64,000 nucleotides of DNA, from assembly GCF_900115165.1 (NCBI RefSeq), contig NZ_FOVP01000004.1:1-64000 (forward strand), in the 5' to 3' direction. This document shows positions 35,922-45,539 of the stretch, piece after piece. The stretch comes from Roseovarius lutimaris. GTDB lineage: Bacteria; Pseudomonadota; Alphaproteobacteria; Rhodobacterales; Rhodobacteraceae. How positions within the stretch are numbered: position 1 is the first letter of the stretch; each line of letters opens with the position of its first letter. The notes under the pieces are model-generated. The model was not told the DNA's origin, did not search any database, and saw nothing but the letters and a program-made list of their open reading frames with translations. The translations under genes and the position numbers were made by a program.

Positions 35922-37097
35922 ATGACCAACGTAGTAATCGCATCCGCAGCCCGTACAGCTGTTGGATCATTTGGCGGCGCATTCGCCAACACACCCGCAC
36001 ATGATCTGGGGGCCGCCGTTCTGGAAGAGGTTGTCGCCCGCGCCGGGATCGACAAATCGGAAGTTTCCGAAACCATTCTTGGCCAGGTTCTGACCGCGGC
36101 CCAAGGACAAAACCCCGCCCGCCAGGCGCATATCAATGCCGGCCTACCGATTGAAAGCGCCGCTTGGAGCATCAACCAGGTTTGTGGCTCGGGCCTTCGT
36201 GCCGTGGCCCTTGGAGCCCAGCATATTCAGCTTGGTGATGCCGCGATCATTTGCGCCGGTGGTCAGGAAAACATGACCATGAGCCCGCATGCAGCCAACC
36301 TGCGCGCCGGTCACAAAATGGGCGATATGAAGTATATCGACACGATGATTCGCGACGGGCTTTGGGATGCGTTCAACAACTACCACATGGGGCAGACCGC
36401 CGAAAACGTTGCCGACAAATGGCAGATCACCCGCGACATGCAGGATGAATTCGCCGTTGCCAGCCAGAACAAGGCCGAAGCCGCGCAAAAAGCTGGCAAG
36501 TTCGACGACGAGGTCATGGCCTTTACCGTCAAGACCCGCAAGGGCGACATCATCGTCGATAAGGACGAGTACATCCGTTATGGTGCAACCATGGAGGCCA
36601 TGCAAAAACTGCGCCCGGCCTTCACCAAAGACGGTAGCGTGACCGCCGCCAACGCAAGCGGCCTCAATGACGGCGCCGCCGCCACCCTTTTGATGAGCGC
36701 CGATGAGGCCGAGCGTCGCGGGATTGAACCGCTGGCGCGCATTGCATCCTACGCCACCGCCGGTCTCGACCCGTCGATCATGGGTGCGGGGCCTATCCAT
36801 GCCAGCCATAAAGCGCTCGAAAAAGCCGGCTGGACGGTCAAGGATCTCGACCTTGTCGAGGCCAACGAAGCCTTCGCCGCCCAGGCCTGTGCCGTCAACA
36901 AGGAGATGGGCTGGGATCCGGCGATCGTGAACGTGAATGGCGGCGCGATTGCAATCGGCCATCCGATCGGCGCCTCGGGCTGTCGCGTTCTGAACACGCT
37001 GCTGTTCGAAATGAAACGTCGCGGTGCCAAAAAAGGCCTTGCCACGCTTTGCATCGGCGGCGGCATGGGGGTCGCTCTTTGCGTCGAACGCCCCTGA
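35922..37097 (+). CDS. phaA: acetyl-CoA C-acetyltransferase (beta-ketothiolase)
   Basis: 391 residues. Condenses two acetyl-CoA to acetoacetyl-CoA, first step of polyhydroxybutyrate synthesis and usable in reverse. Nucleophile Cys88 in [10 protein letters not shown], His in [10 protein letters not shown] and second Cys in LCIGGGMG are intact. SD GGAGG at 35911-35915. phaB follows after a terminator and its own leader. Biosynthetic thiolase is inferred from phaB; phaC is not in the window. Confidence 0.95.
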   Translation: MTNVVIASAARTAVGSFGGAFANTPAHDLGAAVLEEVVARAGIDKSEVSETILGQVLTAAQGQNPARQAHINAGLPIESAAWSINQVCGSGLRAVALGAQHIQLGDAAIICAGGQENMTMSPHAANLRAGHKMGDMKYIDTMIRDGLWDAFNNYHMGQTAENVADKWQITRDMQDEFAVASQNKAEAAQKAGKFDDEVMAFTVKTRKGDIIVDKDEYIRYGATMEAMQKLRPAFTKDGSVTAANASGLNDGAAATLLMSADEAERRGIEPLARIASYATAGLDPSIMGAGPIHASHKALEKAGWTVKDLDLVEANEAFAAQACAVNKEMGWDPAIVNVNGGAIAIGHPIGASGCRVLNTLLFEMKRRGAKKGLATLCIGGGMGVALCVERP

Positions 37098-37129
37098 ACT
37101 TCAGGCCCGGCCTGTGATTCGCAGTGAAA

Positions 37130-37157
37130 GGGGCGCCAGAAACGGCGCCCCTTTTTT
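37130..37157 (+). terminator. rho-independent terminator after phaA
   Basis: GGGGCGCC (37130-37137), 6-nt loop, GGCGCCCC (37144-37151), TTTTTT. Perfect stem plus T-run; separates phaA from phaB expression. Confidence 0.92.
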
Positions 37158-37281
37158 AAATCCCGCGCCTACCGCTACCGAGTTCGATGTATAGAGAGAA
37201 ATTCATCACGCAATAATGTTGCGTATCCACTCGCACGATAGTAACCAAGTTACCAACACCTAAGCCAGATTGGAGGACACC

Positions 37282-38004
37282 ATGGCAAGAACTGCACTCG
37301 TCACCGGAGGATCGCGCGGGATCGGCGCGGCCATCTCGAAAGCCCTGAAAGCCGAAGGCTACAACGTTGCCGCCACCTATGCCGGGAATGATGAGGCCGC
37401 CGCCGCCTTCACCGCCGAGACCGGCATCAAGACCTACAAATGGAACGTCGCAGACTATGATGAAAGCGTTGCAGGCATCGCAAAAGTCGAGTCCGAAGTT
37501 GGCCCCGTCGATATCGTCGTCGCAAATGCCGGCATTACCCGCGATGCACCGTTCCATAAAATGACACCCGAGCAATGGCATCAGGTGATCGACACCAACC
37601 TGACTGGCGTTTTCAACACCGTGCACCCGGTCTGGAGCGGCATGCGCGAGCGTAAATTTGGCCGCGTTATCGTCATCAGCTCGGTCAACGGCCAGAAGGG
37701 CCAGTTCGCGCAAGTCAACTATGCCGCGACCAAGGCAGGCGACATCGGCATCGTGCGCAGCCTCGCACAGGAGGGCGCGCGCGCCGGGATCACCGCCAAC
37801 GCCGTTTGCCCCGGCTATATCGCGACGGAAATGGTCATGGCCGTGCCCGAAAAAGTGCGCGAGTCGATCATCGCCCAAATCCCGGCAGGTCGCCTGGGTG
37901 AACCCGAAGAGATCGCCCGCTGCGTGACGTTCCTGGCATCTGACGATGCGAGCTTCATCAACGGCTCAACCATCTCCGCCAACGGCGCGCAGTTCTTTAG
38001 CTAA
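37282..38004 (+). CDS. phaB: acetoacetyl-CoA reductase
   Basis: 240 residues from ATG 37282 behind TGGAGGACACC. NADPH-dependent SDR making (R)-3-hydroxybutyryl-CoA for polyhydroxybutyrate. GGSRGIG (10-16), NAGITRD (about 84-90), catalytic Ser in VIVISSVNGQKGQFAQVNY and the Tyr-x3-Lys in NYAATKAG. The phaA terminator upstream and a GTAAC/GTTAC inverted repeat at 37241-37253 suggest an independent promoter. Confidence 0.95.
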   Translation: MARTALVTGGSRGIGAAISKALKAEGYNVAATYAGNDEAAAAFTAETGIKTYKWNVADYDESVAGIAKVESEVGPVDIVVANAGITRDAPFHKMTPEQWHQVIDTNLTGVFNTVHPVWSGMRERKFGRVIVISSVNGQKGQFAQVNYAATKAGDIGIVRSLAQEGARAGITANAVCPGYIATEMVMAVPEKVRESIIAQIPAGRLGEPEEIARCVTFLASDDASFINGSTISANGAQFFS

Positions 38005-38039
38005 TACCCCGCGCAATTTGCGCAGGCTAACATATGAAA

Positions 38040-38067
38040 GGGCCGGTCCATGCGACCGGCCCTTTTT
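38040..38067 (+). terminator. rho-independent terminator after phaB
   Basis: GGGCCGGTC (38040-38048), 5-nt loop, GACCGGCCC (38054-38062), TTTTT. Perfect 9-bp stem. Confidence 0.92.
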
Positions 38068-38167
38068 CGTCAGATGGTATTCTCGTTTTCTCTATCGGAG
38101 CAAAAACCCAAAGGCCCTGCGCCGATGCAACAAGGCAGGATCATAAGACCGATATCGCCTAGCCGGA

Positions 38168-38338
38168 TCAGGCCGTCACAGACAGCTTCTCGATCTCTTC
38201 CTTCAATCGCAGCTTTTGTTTCTTGAGTTCAGCAATTTCCAAAGTGCTGGTGCCCGGGGCGCGTTGTGCCGCCTCCACCTTTTCCGAGAGCGAATGATGT
38301 TTTCTCTTCAGTTCCGCAATGTGTGAACTCAAGTTCAT
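38168..38338 (-). CDS. YdcH-family DUF465 protein
   Basis: 56 residues from ATG 38338 (GAGGAGACGG upstream). Short two-helix coiled coil rich in Lys and Glu (MNLSSHIAELKRKHHSLSEK ... LEIAELKKQKLRLKEEIEKL), the pattern of DUF465. Function unknown in the family. Alone between the phaB terminator and the methyltransferase gene. Confidence 0.88.
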   Translation of the reverse strand: MNLSSHIAELKRKHHSLSEKVEAAQRAPGTSTLEIAELKKQKLRLKEEIEKLSVTA

Positions 38339-38452
38339 GGGCCGTCTCCTCTTTGGTTTAAAGTCAACGCCACCAGTCCACCACAGTTTTACAAATCTGT
38401 CACGCTGCGCGCGCAGCATAGGCGGGTATTTTCCGATGGGATTATCCTAAAA

Positions 38453-39238
38453 TCAGACAGGAAAAGGCAGAGCTGCCGCATTTCGCAGCACCTCGCTGGT
38501 TGCGGCTGTGTATTTTTCGCCGCCCTGCACGTGCTCGGGCCCCTCATGCAGGAGCCAGCCATCATGCAACCGAAACCCCGCGCGCCCGCCTTTGCGCCCG
38601 CGCAACAGCACAAGTCGCGCCACGCGACCACGTCGGGGAATCAGCGGCAAAACCTCAAGGCTTCCCAAATGCACCATAGCGGCGGCCATAAGATCAGGCA
38701 GGCGGTCGGCACGCTGGATAAAGGTCACGCTGCCCTTTTGCGCCACCCGACGCGCCGCCGCCCTGACCCAATCCGCGAGCGCAAGACCCTCGCCCATGGC
38801 CCGCTCACGCCCCATGTCGCGTGCGGCCGTACTTTTGCGACGGTCAAAATAGGGCGGGTTGGCGATGACGTGGTCAAATTGCTGCTGGCGCAGGGTATCC
38901 GGCATGTTTGACAAATCGCCCGTCACCACATCAAGCGCCAGATTATTGGCCTCTGCATTGCGCCGCGCCAGATCGGCATAGGCTGGTTGCACCTCTAGGC
39001 CGGTCACCAGAACGCCGGGCACCCGCGCGGCCAGGCAAAGCCCCGCAACACCCCCGCCGCAGCCAAGGTCAAGCACCCTCTCACCCGCCCGCGCAGGTAT
39101 GCTCGCGGCCAGCAAAACCGGATCGACCCCGGCGCGATAGCCATCTTTCGGTTGGCCAATCACAAGACGCCCGCCAAGAAAGGCGTCCTGGCTTAGCTCG
39201 GTCGCGTCAAAGCTGTCACATCTCAAGGTCGAACCCAT
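38453..39238 (-). CDS. TrmN6-like N6-adenine methyltransferase
   Basis: 261 residues from ATG 39238. SAM-dependent enzyme with VLDLGCGGGVAGL (near 50-62) and the adenine-N6 motif NPPYFDRR, as in tRNA1(Val) A37 methyltransferase YfiC/TrmN6. YRAGVDPVLLAASIP is the family's N-terminal mark. Start overlaps the DUF2007 gene by 23 bp, so the two form an operon. tRNA substrate is by homology. Confidence 0.87.
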   Translation of the reverse strand: MGSTLRCDSFDATELSQDAFLGGRLVIGQPKDGYRAGVDPVLLAASIPARAGERVLDLGCGGGVAGLCLAARVPGVLVTGLEVQPAYADLARRNAEANNLALDVVTGDLSNMPDTLRQQQFDHVIANPPYFDRRKSTAARDMGRERAMGEGLALADWVRAAARRVAQKGSVTFIQRADRLPDLMAAAMVHLGSLEVLPLIPRRGRVARLVLLRGRKGGRAGFRLHDGWLLHEGPEHVQGGEKYTAATSEVLRNAAALPFPV

Positions 39239-39431
39239 TATCCAGAAGCGCCACGCGCGCCGCTTTATAATCATCTTCCGACACCATAAGACGGCGCGGA
39301 AAAATTCCGATTGATCCCTCAAGGCTGCTCATATTTACGTCTATTTCAAAGCAGTCTATACCCTCGCCCTGAAGCAGGGCCTGCGCAAAAGCGATGGACG
39401 TCAGATCATTGGTGCGTAAAAGCTGTTTCAT
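39216..39431 (-). CDS. DUF2007 domain protein
   Basis: 71 residues: MKQLLRTNDLTSIAFAQALL, then LEGSIGIFPRRLMV and DDYKAARVALLDNGF. This beta-alpha layout is the putative signal-transducing DUF2007 domain, related to PII-like folds. No partner is known. First gene of the operon with the TrmN6-like methyltransferase; divergent from the polyprenyl synthase (56 bp). Confidence 0.88.
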   Translation of the reverse strand: MKQLLRTNDLTSIAFAQALLQGEGIDCFEIDVNMSSLEGSIGIFPRRLMVSEDDYKAARVALLDNGFDLEM

Positions 39432-39487
39432 GGGACCGACATAAGGACACCAAAGACGATTTGTCGAGTGGTGCTGACAGGAGTGTT

Positions 39488-40489
39488 ATGGGATTGGATC
39501 ACGCCGCAACCAAACCGCACGAACAGCTGGCCGCGCATCTTGCGGGCAAGATGGATGCGGTCAACGCCCTGATCCGGGCGCGCATGGCGTCGCGTCACGC
39601 GCCGCGCATTCCACAGGTCACCGCACATCTGGTCGAGGCGGGCGGCAAGCGCCTGCGCCCGATGCTGACGCTGGCAACAGCAGATTTATGTGGCTATGGC
39701 GGGGGCTATGACGTGCATCTCGCCGCCACGGTCGAATTCATTCACACCGCCACGCTGTTGCATGACGACGTGGTGGATGAAAGCGCACAGCGACGCGGGC
39801 GCCCCACCGCCAACCTGCTATGGGATAACAAATCCAGCGTTCTGGTCGGGGATTATCTGTTTGCACGGGCGTTCCAATTGATGGTCGAACCCGGCTCGCT
39901 TCGGGTGCTTGATATCCTTGCCAATGCCTCGGCCACCATTGCCGAAGGCGAGGTGCTTCAACTGACGGCGGCGCGCGATCTGGCCACCACCGAGGACATT
40001 TACCTGCAAGTGGTGCGCGGCAAGACCGCCGCGCTGTTTTCTGCCGCGACCGAGGTGGGCGGCGTGATTGCCGCCGCGCCAGAGGAGCAGATCAAGGCGC
40101 TGTTTGACTATGGTGATGCGCTTGGGATTGCGTTTCAGATCGTTGATGATCTGCTCGATTATCAGGGCGACACATCGGCGACGGGCAAGAATGTCGGGGA
40201 TGATTTTCGCGAACGCAAGCTGACCCTGCCGGTGATCAAGGCGATTGCCGCCGCCAATACGCAAGAGCGGACATTCTGGACGCGGGTGATCGAAAAGGGC
40301 GACCAGCGCGACGGCGATCTTGAGCATGCGATAGGGTTGCTGAACACCCATGGCGCGCTTGACCAGACCCGGCAAGAAGCGCTGGAATGGGCCGCAAAGG
40401 CCAAGACCGCAATGGCCGCCCTGCCCGAGCATCCGGTGCGCCAGATGTTGCTTGATCTGGCGGATTACGTAGTCGCGCGGATTAACTAA
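39488..40489 (+). CDS. ddsA: polyprenyl diphosphate synthase (ubiquinone side chain, decaprenyl/solanesyl type)
   Basis: 333 residues from ATG 39488 (AGGAG upstream); the open frame further upstream is antisense to DUF2007. Trans-isoprenyl chain elongation giving the ubiquinone tail. First Asp-rich motif DDVVDES and second DDLLDYQGD are complete; GGKRLRPML and VRGKTAALF are typical. Chain length (C45 or C50) cannot be judged from sequence here. Converges with ispE, stops overlapping by 4 bp. Confidence 0.92.
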   Translation: MGLDHAATKPHEQLAAHLAGKMDAVNALIRARMASRHAPRIPQVTAHLVEAGGKRLRPMLTLATADLCGYGGGYDVHLAATVEFIHTATLLHDDVVDESAQRRGRPTANLLWDNKSSVLVGDYLFARAFQLMVEPGSLRVLDILANASATIAEGEVLQLTAARDLATTEDIYLQVVRGKTAALFSAATEVGGVIAAAPEEQIKALFDYGDALGIAFQIVDDLLDYQGDTSATGKNVGDDFRERKLTLPVIKAIAAANTQERTFWTRVIEKGDQRDGDLEHAIGLLNTHGALDQTRQEALEWAAKAKTAMAALPEHPVRQMLLDLADYVVARIN

Positions 40490-41319
40490 GCGGCGTTTAG
40501 CCTGGTTGCCTTGGCCCACCAGCCGGGGCGATCCTGTGCCAGCCGTCCAGCAGCGGCAGCGGCGCTTTCGGCGCGGTCATACAGGCCAAAACAGGTGGCC
40601 CCCGATCCCGACATGCGCGCCAACTGGCATCCCGGCGTATCAAGCAAGGCCTCAAGGACCTCTGCGATAATCGGTCCTGCGGCGATGGCGGGGCCTTGCA
40701 GATCATTGCGTTGCTCCCCCAGCCAGCACATGAACGCAGCGGCATCCGCCCAGACCGGCAGAGGGTCAGACATCGCCGGGTTTTCGCGCTGTGTCAGCCC
40801 GGCAAAAATGCCGGGCGTCGCCACCGCAACGGGCGGCTTGACCAGCACCGCATAAAGCGACGGCACGCCCGCAAGCGGCGTGACATCCTCGCCAATGCCG
40901 CGCATCCGCGCCGCGCGGGGCGCAAGGCACACCGGCACATCCGCCCCAAGCACCAGGACATCACGCGGCATCGCAACGCCTGTCATGTCGCAAAGAGCAC
41001 GCAGAGTGGCGGCCGCATCGCTTGACCCGCCGCCGATTCCGGCGGCCGCAGGCAGGTGCTTTTCAAGGGTAATATCGGCCGTAACATCAATCAAAGCGGC
41101 AGCTTTCAGCACCAGATTGTCGGCATCGACCGGCACGCCCGCCGCCATCGGGCCCGTGACCGCAAGACGCGAAACCGTGGCGGGGCGGACAGTAATCAGA
41201 TCGCCAAAATCGGCAAAAACCACAAGTGAATCAAGCAGGTGATAGCCATCGCTCCGGCGGCCCGTCACATGCAGTGTCAGATTGATCTTGGCCGGTGCGT
41301 GCGCCTTAACCGCCGTCAT
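40486..41319 (-). CDS. ispE: 4-diphosphocytidyl-2-C-methyl-D-erythritol kinase
   Basis: 277 residues. GHMP kinase of the MEP isoprenoid pathway, feeding the polyprenyl synthase next door. PAKINLTLHVTGRRSDGYH at the start and the ATP loop PAAAGIGGGSSDAAATL near 84-100 are diagnostic; MSGSGATCFGLY near the C-terminus closes the fold. Start ATG 41319 overlaps the TPR gene end by 14 bp, so co-translated. Confidence 0.95.
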   Translation of the reverse strand: MTAVKAHAPAKINLTLHVTGRRSDGYHLLDSLVVFADFGDLITVRPATVSRLAVTGPMAAGVPVDADNLVLKAAALIDVTADITLEKHLPAAAGIGGGSSDAAATLRALCDMTGVAMPRDVLVLGADVPVCLAPRAARMRGIGEDVTPLAGVPSLYAVLVKPPVAVATPGIFAGLTQRENPAMSDPLPVWADAAAFMCWLGEQRNDLQGPAIAAGPIIAEVLEALLDTPGCQLARMSGSGATCFGLYDRAESAAAAAGRLAQDRPGWWAKATRLNAA

Positions 41320-43018
41320 TCACCACCCTCAACGGCGCGGCGCCCTCATCGGCCAGAACCTTGTCCAACCCGACCTCAAGCTTGGCGCGAATGCGGTCGG
41401 CGTCTACATCCACGGAAGGGGTGCTATCGTGCAAGGACAGGGCGCGACGCCATTGAAAGCGCGCCTCGACCTTGCGGTCCACGGCCCAGAGAACATCACC
41501 AAGATGGTCGTTGACCACCGGATCGACCGCCATCAGTTCGGCGGCATGCTCCATATGCACGATCGCCTCATCATAGCGGCCCATGCGATAGAGAACCCAG
41601 CCAAGCGAATCGACGATATAGCCACTGTTGGGCTGGGCGGCGACGGCACGCTCGATCATGCCAAGCGCCTCGTCAAGGTTAATGCCCTTTTCGACCATCG
41701 AATACCCGAGATAGTTCAGCACTTGCGGATGATCCGGGTTAAGTTCAAGCGCGCGGCGAAAATCGGCCTCGGCCTTGTCCCAATTGTCCAGCCGCTCATG
41801 ACTTATGGCGCGGGCGTAATGCACGAACCACTGATCGGTGTCGCGCTTGGCATAGAGCGCCAGCGCCTTGTCATAGGCGGTCACGGCGGCGGTAAAATTT
41901 TCCAGCTCGCGATAGAGATCGCCCGCGGCCACATGCACGGTCGGCAGATCGGGATAGGTCTGCGCAAGCTGTTCCAACACCTCGATGGCGGCATCGGTCC
42001 GGCCTGCACGGCGCAACACATCGCTGCGCCCCAATTCGGCGGCATGAAACGACGGATGATCGCGCGGCACCTTCTTGAAGGCCGCAATCGCAAGATCGTG
42101 GCGTTTCATCTGTTCCAGAAGTTCGGCACTCATGATCACCGCGTCGATGTGATCGGGTTTGATCGCCTCGGCAACACGGGAATAGAGCAGGATATATTCG
42201 TCGCTCGCCTCCTGCATGAGCGCGCGCCCAAGCGAATAGAACACCTCGGCGATGCCATCACCGGCCTTGGTGATCTGGTCAAACGGCAGGCGATTGCCCG
42301 CCGCAAGACCGGCGCGAAGCTGGGCGATTTCGGGGTCAAGGTCGGTGCCGAAGGTGTCGTCGATCACGGCGACGGCGCGATCCTGCGCGTCAAGCTGGCT
42401 TAGCACCTGGGCCCAGGCAATGACGCCGCGGCGGGTGCGTTGCATCGGGCCGTCGGCCTCGCCGGAAAAAACCTTGTCAGCGCCCTCAAAGTCGCCAACC
42501 GAGGCAAGCGCAAGCGCCTTGTGATAAATCGCAAAGCTGCGCAGCCCGCGTTCTTCGGCCACGGCGTCAAAACGTGCAAGCGCGGCGGTCATATCGCCCT
42601 TGCCAAGATCGGCCCAGGCCGCAAGCAACCCGTCGGCAAGCGCACCAATGCCGCGCCCATCCTGAATGCGGGTCAAAAGGGCATCGTATTCCTCTTTGCG
42701 GGTCTCATCGGCCACAAGCGCCATGTGCGCCACCTGGCTGCGCAAGCCGTCGCCCTCGATCTTGCGGGCAATCGCCACGGCGCGATCAAGCTGACCGAGC
42801 GCCAGATAGGCGACAGTGGCATTTTCAAGAATGGCGGGGTTGGACGGATCCTTGGCCAGAACCTGCGCGTAATATTGCGCGGCGGCGGCAAAATCGCCCT
42901 GATAGCGGGCCTGACGCGCGGCCAGATAGGCGCCGCTCGGCTCTGCGGCCAGAACCGGAGGCGTGGTGACCTGCAAAGCAGCGACGATTGCGAGGACCGA
43001 AAGAGATTTGATTTTCAC
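41306..43018 (-). CDS. exported tetratricopeptide-repeat protein
   Basis: 570 residues from the GTG at 43018, which gives a proper signal peptide (VKIKSLSVLAIVAALQ...VLAAEP) and has AAAGGCAG upstream; the longer frame to 43096 adds sequence without signal character. At least eight TPR units, e.g. FAAAAQYYAQVLAKDPSNP, WDKAEADFRRALELNPDHP and LDEALGMIERAVAAQPNSG. Probably a periplasmic or envelope scaffold. Overlaps ispE, a conserved pairing in alphaproteobacteria as I recall. Confidence 0.85.
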   Translation of the reverse strand: MKIKSLSVLAIVAALQVTTPPVLAAEPSGAYLAARQARYQGDFAAAAQYYAQVLAKDPSNPAILENATVAYLALGQLDRAVAIARKIEGDGLRSQVAHMALVADETRKEEYDALLTRIQDGRGIGALADGLLAAWADLGKGDMTAALARFDAVAEERGLRSFAIYHKALALASVGDFEGADKVFSGEADGPMQRTRRGVIAWAQVLSQLDAQDRAVAVIDDTFGTDLDPEIAQLRAGLAAGNRLPFDQITKAGDGIAEVFYSLGRALMQEASDEYILLYSRVAEAIKPDHIDAVIMSAELLEQMKRHDLAIAAFKKVPRDHPSFHAAELGRSDVLRRAGRTDAAIEVLEQLAQTYPDLPTVHVAAGDLYRELENFTAAVTAYDKALALYAKRDTDQWFVHYARAISHERLDNWDKAEADFRRALELNPDHPQVLNYLGYSMVEKGINLDEALGMIERAVAAQPNSGYIVDSLGWVLYRMGRYDEAIVHMEHAAELMAVDPVVNDHLGDVLWAVDRKVEARFQWRRALSLHDSTPSVDVDADRIRAKLEVGLDKVLADEGAAPLRVVNDGG

Positions 43019-43082
43019 GCGAAGCTGCCTTTTATCATCTGGATGTGCCCCAAACGTAATATGCCAGCCCCCCCAAGGCAAT

Positions 43083-43108
43083 GCGGCGCGGTCCATTTGC
43101 CGCGCCGC
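43083..43108 (-). terminator. hairpin between etf-QO and the TPR gene
   Basis: GCGGCGCGG (43083-43091) and CCGCGCCGC (43100-43108), perfect 9-bp stem with 8-nt loop, 22 bp past the ETF-QO stop. No T-run follows on the minus strand, so possibly a factor-assisted terminator. Confidence 0.4.
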
Positions 43109-43129
43109 CGCCTGTTATTCACGCGATGG

Positions 43130-44779
43130 TTACATATTGGGATAGTTCGGCCCATCACCGCCCTGTGGCGTGACCCAATTGATATTCTGGCTCGGGTCCT
43201 TGATATCGCAGGTTTTACAGTGCACGCAGTTCTGAAAGTTGATGACAAAGCGCGGGTCTTTACCCTCTTCCCTCACCACCTCGTAAACGCCGGCCGGGCA
43301 ATAGCGCTGTGCCGGTTCGTCGTATTTGGGCAGGTTCACGCCGATCGGCACCGAAGCATCCTTGAGATGCAGATGCGCGGGCTGGCTTTCCTCGTGGTTG
43401 GTAAAGGAAAACGCCACATTGGTCAGGCGATCAAAGCTTAGCTTGCCATCGGGTTTGGGGTACTCAATCGGCTTGTGCTTATCGGCCGGTTCGGTTGCGT
43501 CGGCATCGGTCTTGCCATGCCCGAGCGTGCCCAAAAGCGAAAAGCCGATCGTGTTGGTCCACATGTCGAACCCGCCAAGACCAAGCGAGGTCAAAAGGCC
43601 AAATTTCGACCACAGCGGCTTGACGTTACGCACCTTTTTAAGATCTTTGCCGATGGCGCCACCGCGCACCTCGGTCTCGTAATCGCTTAGCTCGTCACTG
43701 GCGCGTCCCGCCGCAAGCGCGGCATGCGCGGCCTCGGCCGCGGCCTTGCCCGAGAGCATGGCATTGTGGTTGCCCTTGATGCGCGGCACGTTGACCATGC
43801 CCACCGAACAGCCCAAAAGCGCCACGCCCGGTGCCACCATTTTCGGCATCGACTGAAACCCGCCCTCGGAGATCGCGCGCGCCCCGTAAGCCACACGTTT
43901 GCCGCCCTTGAGCAGGTCAGCGACCATCGGGTGGTGCTTGAAGCGCTGGAATTCCATGTAGGGGAAAAGATGCGGGTTTTTATAGTTCAGATGCACCACG
44001 AAACCGACATAGACTTGATTGTTCTCAAGGTGATAGATAAACGACCCGCCACCGGCATTCTTGCCAAGCGGCCAGCCCATCGTATGGGTCACCGTGCCAA
44101 GGCGGTGCTTGGCGGGGTCGATTTCCCAGATTTCCTTCATGCCAAGGCCGAATTTCTGCGGCTCCTTGCCCTTGGACAGGTCGTATTTGGCAATGACTTC
44201 CTTGGCCAGCGACCCGCGCACGCCCTCAGACAGGAATACGTATTTTCCGTGCAACTCCATGCCCGGCTCATAATTCGGGCCTTCGGTGCCATCGGGATTC
44301 TTGCCAAATTCGCCGGCGACCACACCTTTGACACCGCCATTTTCGTCATAGACAAGTTCAGAGCACGACATGCCGGGGAAGATTTCAACACCCAACTCTT
44401 CGGCCTGTTCGGCCATCCAGCGACAGACATTGGCCATCGAGACAATGTAATTGCCGTGGTTGTTCATCAGCGGCGGCATCGGAAAATTCGGCACCCGGAC
44501 TTTGCCCCCCTCGCCGAGCATGTAAAAGTTGTCCTGCGTGACCGGGGTGTTCAGCGGCGCGCCCTTGGCTTTCCAATCCGGGATAAGCGCGTCAAGGCCG
44601 CACGGATCAAGCACCGCCCCCGACAGGATATGCGCGCCGACCTCACTGCCTTTTTCAAGCAGGACAACCGCGCAATCAGGGTCAAGCTGCTTGAGGCGAA
44701 TCGCGGCCGAAAGCCCCGCCGGCCCGGCCCCCACGATCACGACATCATATTCCATTGCCTCGCGCGTCACATCCGTCAT
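43130..44779 (-). CDS. etfD: electron transfer flavoprotein-ubiquinone oxidoreductase
   Basis: 549 residues from ATG 44779. Inner-membrane FAD/4Fe-4S enzyme passing electrons from ETF (fatty-acid and amino-acid oxidation, dimethylglycine) to ubiquinone. N-terminal FAD loop VVIVGAGPAGLSAAI, HILSGAVLDP, and the C-terminal cluster ligands in YCPAGVYEV and NCVHCKTCDIKD. Ends PNYPNM. AAGGA precedes the start. No etfAB in the window. Some databases use fixC-like or etfQO names. Confidence 0.96.
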   Translation of the reverse strand: MTDVTREAMEYDVVIVGAGPAGLSAAIRLKQLDPDCAVVLLEKGSEVGAHILSGAVLDPCGLDALIPDWKAKGAPLNTPVTQDNFYMLGEGGKVRVPNFPMPPLMNNHGNYIVSMANVCRWMAEQAEELGVEIFPGMSCSELVYDENGGVKGVVAGEFGKNPDGTEGPNYEPGMELHGKYVFLSEGVRGSLAKEVIAKYDLSKGKEPQKFGLGMKEIWEIDPAKHRLGTVTHTMGWPLGKNAGGGSFIYHLENNQVYVGFVVHLNYKNPHLFPYMEFQRFKHHPMVADLLKGGKRVAYGARAISEGGFQSMPKMVAPGVALLGCSVGMVNVPRIKGNHNAMLSGKAAAEAAHAALAAGRASDELSDYETEVRGGAIGKDLKKVRNVKPLWSKFGLLTSLGLGGFDMWTNTIGFSLLGTLGHGKTDADATEPADKHKPIEYPKPDGKLSFDRLTNVAFSFTNHEESQPAHLHLKDASVPIGVNLPKYDEPAQRYCPAGVYEVVREEGKDPRFVINFQNCVHCKTCDIKDPSQNINWVTPQGGDGPNYPNM

Positions 44780-45009
44780 TGACCTTGTCCTTTTCGCAGT
44801 GCGCGGTGGGCATCGGCCTGCGCGCAATAAAGTTGCGACTTGCCTATCGTGCCTGCGCCTTCACCGTCAATTGAAACACGACGTTAAACCGAAAGGAAAA
44901 TGGCAATTTGTCACGTTTTATGGCGTGAAAACGCCTCGAATTCCTTTACCCTATTGCAATCGGGCCGGGGCTTCGGGCACTCTGCCTTGAAATCTGATGA
45001 CTGACATGA

Positions 45010-45033
45010 CGGGGCCTGCATTGCGCGGCCCCG
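45010..45033 (+). other. leader hairpin upstream of greA
   Basis: CGGGGCC (45010-45016) and GGCCCCG (45027-45033), 7-bp stem and 10-nt loop, followed by CTTTAAC, 21 bp before the greA ATG. Could be a weak terminator or greA leader structure. Confidence 0.35.
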
Positions 45034-45054
45034 CTTTAACAATGGACGAGTGCA

Positions 45055-45525
45055 ATGGAAAAGATCCTGATGACCGCCGGCGGCCATGCCGCGCTTGAGG
45101 TCGAGCTTAAACAGCTGAAATCAGTTGAGCGGCCCGCGATCATCCGCGCCATCGCAGAGGCGCGCGAACATGGCGACCTGTCGGAGAACGCCGAATATCA
45201 CTCGGCCAAGGAAAAACAGTCCTTCATCGAGGGGCGCATCAAAGAGATCGAAGGCATCCTGAGCCTTGCCGAGGTGATCGACCCTGCCAAATTGTCGGGC
45301 ACCATCAAGTTCGGCGCGACCGTCACGCTTGTGGATGAGGATACCGAAGAAGAAAAGACCTATCAGATCGTTGGCGAGCATGAAGCCAGCATCGAAAGAG
45401 GTCTTTTGAACATAAAATCGCCCATTGCCCGTGCTTTGATCGGCAAAGAAGAGGGCGATAGCGTCGAAGTGCGCACGCCCGGTGGTGATCGCGCTTACGA
45501 AGTGTTAAAGGTCGCCTTTATCTGA
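45055..45525 (+). CDS. greA: transcription elongation factor GreA
   Basis: 156 residues. Rescues backtracked RNA polymerase by stimulating transcript cleavage. N-terminal coiled coil with the acidic tip [15 protein letters not shown] (about 42-56) and the C-terminal FKBP-like domain ([20 protein letters not shown] ... [14 protein letters not shown]). Length typical (158). Precedes an unrelated membrane protein by 14 bp. Confidence 0.97.
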   Translation: MEKILMTAGGHAALEVELKQLKSVERPAIIRAIAEAREHGDLSENAEYHSAKEKQSFIEGRIKEIEGILSLAEVIDPAKLSGTIKFGATVTLVDEDTEEEKTYQIVGEHEASIERGLLNIKSPIARALIGKEEGDSVEVRTPGGDRAYEVLKVAFI

Positions 45526-45539
45526 CGGGCCGAAATCAC

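Noticed and set aside
41282..42403. 373-codon plus-strand frame
   Set aside because: Antisense to the TPR protein; high GC makes long shadow frames, and it has no recognisable motif.
43724..44782. 352-codon plus-strand frame
   Set aside because: Antisense to ETF-ubiquinone oxidoreductase, whose motifs are unambiguous.
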